Assembly (NCBI RefSeq): GCF_938018035.1
Contig: NZ_CALIJF010000265.1
Location: 1-5,458 of the forward strand
Origin: an uncultured Campylobacter sp.
GTDB lineage: Bacteria; Campylobacterota; Campylobacteria; Campylobacterales; Campylobacteraceae
Reading direction: 5' to 3'
DNA length: 5,458 bases
A model generated the notes under the pieces. It was not told where the DNA came from and made no database searches. It saw only the letters and a list, made by a program, of their open reading frames with translations. The position numbers and the translations under genes were made by a program. Shown in pieces: positions 5,346-5,458 of the stretch (position 1 is its first letter; each line of letters starts with the position of its first letter).

Positions 5346-5458
5346 TAAATAGCTTTTCCAGTGTTTGCTTTAAATAGCAAAATATCCGCTGTACGATTTA
5401 TAATGCTCATAACTTCGTATGCTTTGCGTTTTATAAGTAAGCTAAAGGTGTATGCGGG
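5345..5458 (-). CDS. tolQ: TolQ/ExbB-family proton-channel subunit, C-terminal end (runs off the right edge)
   Basis: Only the last 37 codons and the TAA stop are present. The frame opens at the window edge, reads PAYTFSLLIKRKAYEVM and ends FKANTGKAI. The PA followed by a long amphipathic helix fits the end of the third membrane helix and the cytoplasmic C-terminal helix of TolQ/ExbB proteins. The stop overlaps the tolR start by one base (TAATG). The identity rests mainly on position ahead of tolR and on this short match, since the conserved transmembrane motifs are outside the window. It is too short to be called from the sequence alone. Confidence 0.8.
   Translation of the reverse strand, partial: PAYTFSLLIKRKAYEVMSIINRTADILLFKANTGKAI

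Overview
The window looks like chromosomal DNA from a Campylobacter-type epsilonproteobacterium. The evidence is the gene order, the frequent AAATTT words, the AAGGA-type ribosome binding sites and the protein sequences (an Omp18-type Pal and a SlyD with a long His/Cys tail). Base composition is mid-range by eye, higher than in C. jejuni. That would suit species such as C. gracilis, C. showae, C. rectus or C. curvus, but the species cannot be fixed from this sequence. All genes lie on the minus strand, so transcription runs from the right end of the window to the left.

Layout in transcription order: the 3' end of tolQ (ExbB/TolQ proton channel), tolR, tolA, a small secreted protein made only of a TolA/TonB-type C-terminal domain, tolB, pal, cpoB (ybgF-like), slyD, and the 5' part of fabD. 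Genes are packed tightly. tolQ/tolR overlap by 1 base and tolR/tolA by 8 bases. The other gaps are about 1 to 55 bases. No stretch over 300 bases lacks a gene.

Together the first seven genes encode the Tol-Pal envelope machine. TolQR uses the proton gradient to drive TolA, TolA reaches across the periplasm to TolB and Pal, and CpoB is its periplasmic partner. The system supports outer-membrane constriction and integrity. The order tolQ-tolR-tolA-tolB-pal-cpoB-slyD-fabD matches, from memory, C. jejuni Cj0109 to Cj0116. The exception is the extra gene between tolA and tolB, which I do not recall in C. jejuni.

That extra gene is the most notable feature. It is a diverged tandem copy of TolA domain III, stripped of the membrane anchor and linker and given its own signal peptide. 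A free periplasmic TolA-III domain could compete with or assist full-length TolA. Secondary points are a repetitive HECC-type metal-binding tail on SlyD, a very good extended -10 promoter just before pal, a TolA anchor without the usual histidine, and non-ATG starts on cpoB and the small TolA-like gene.
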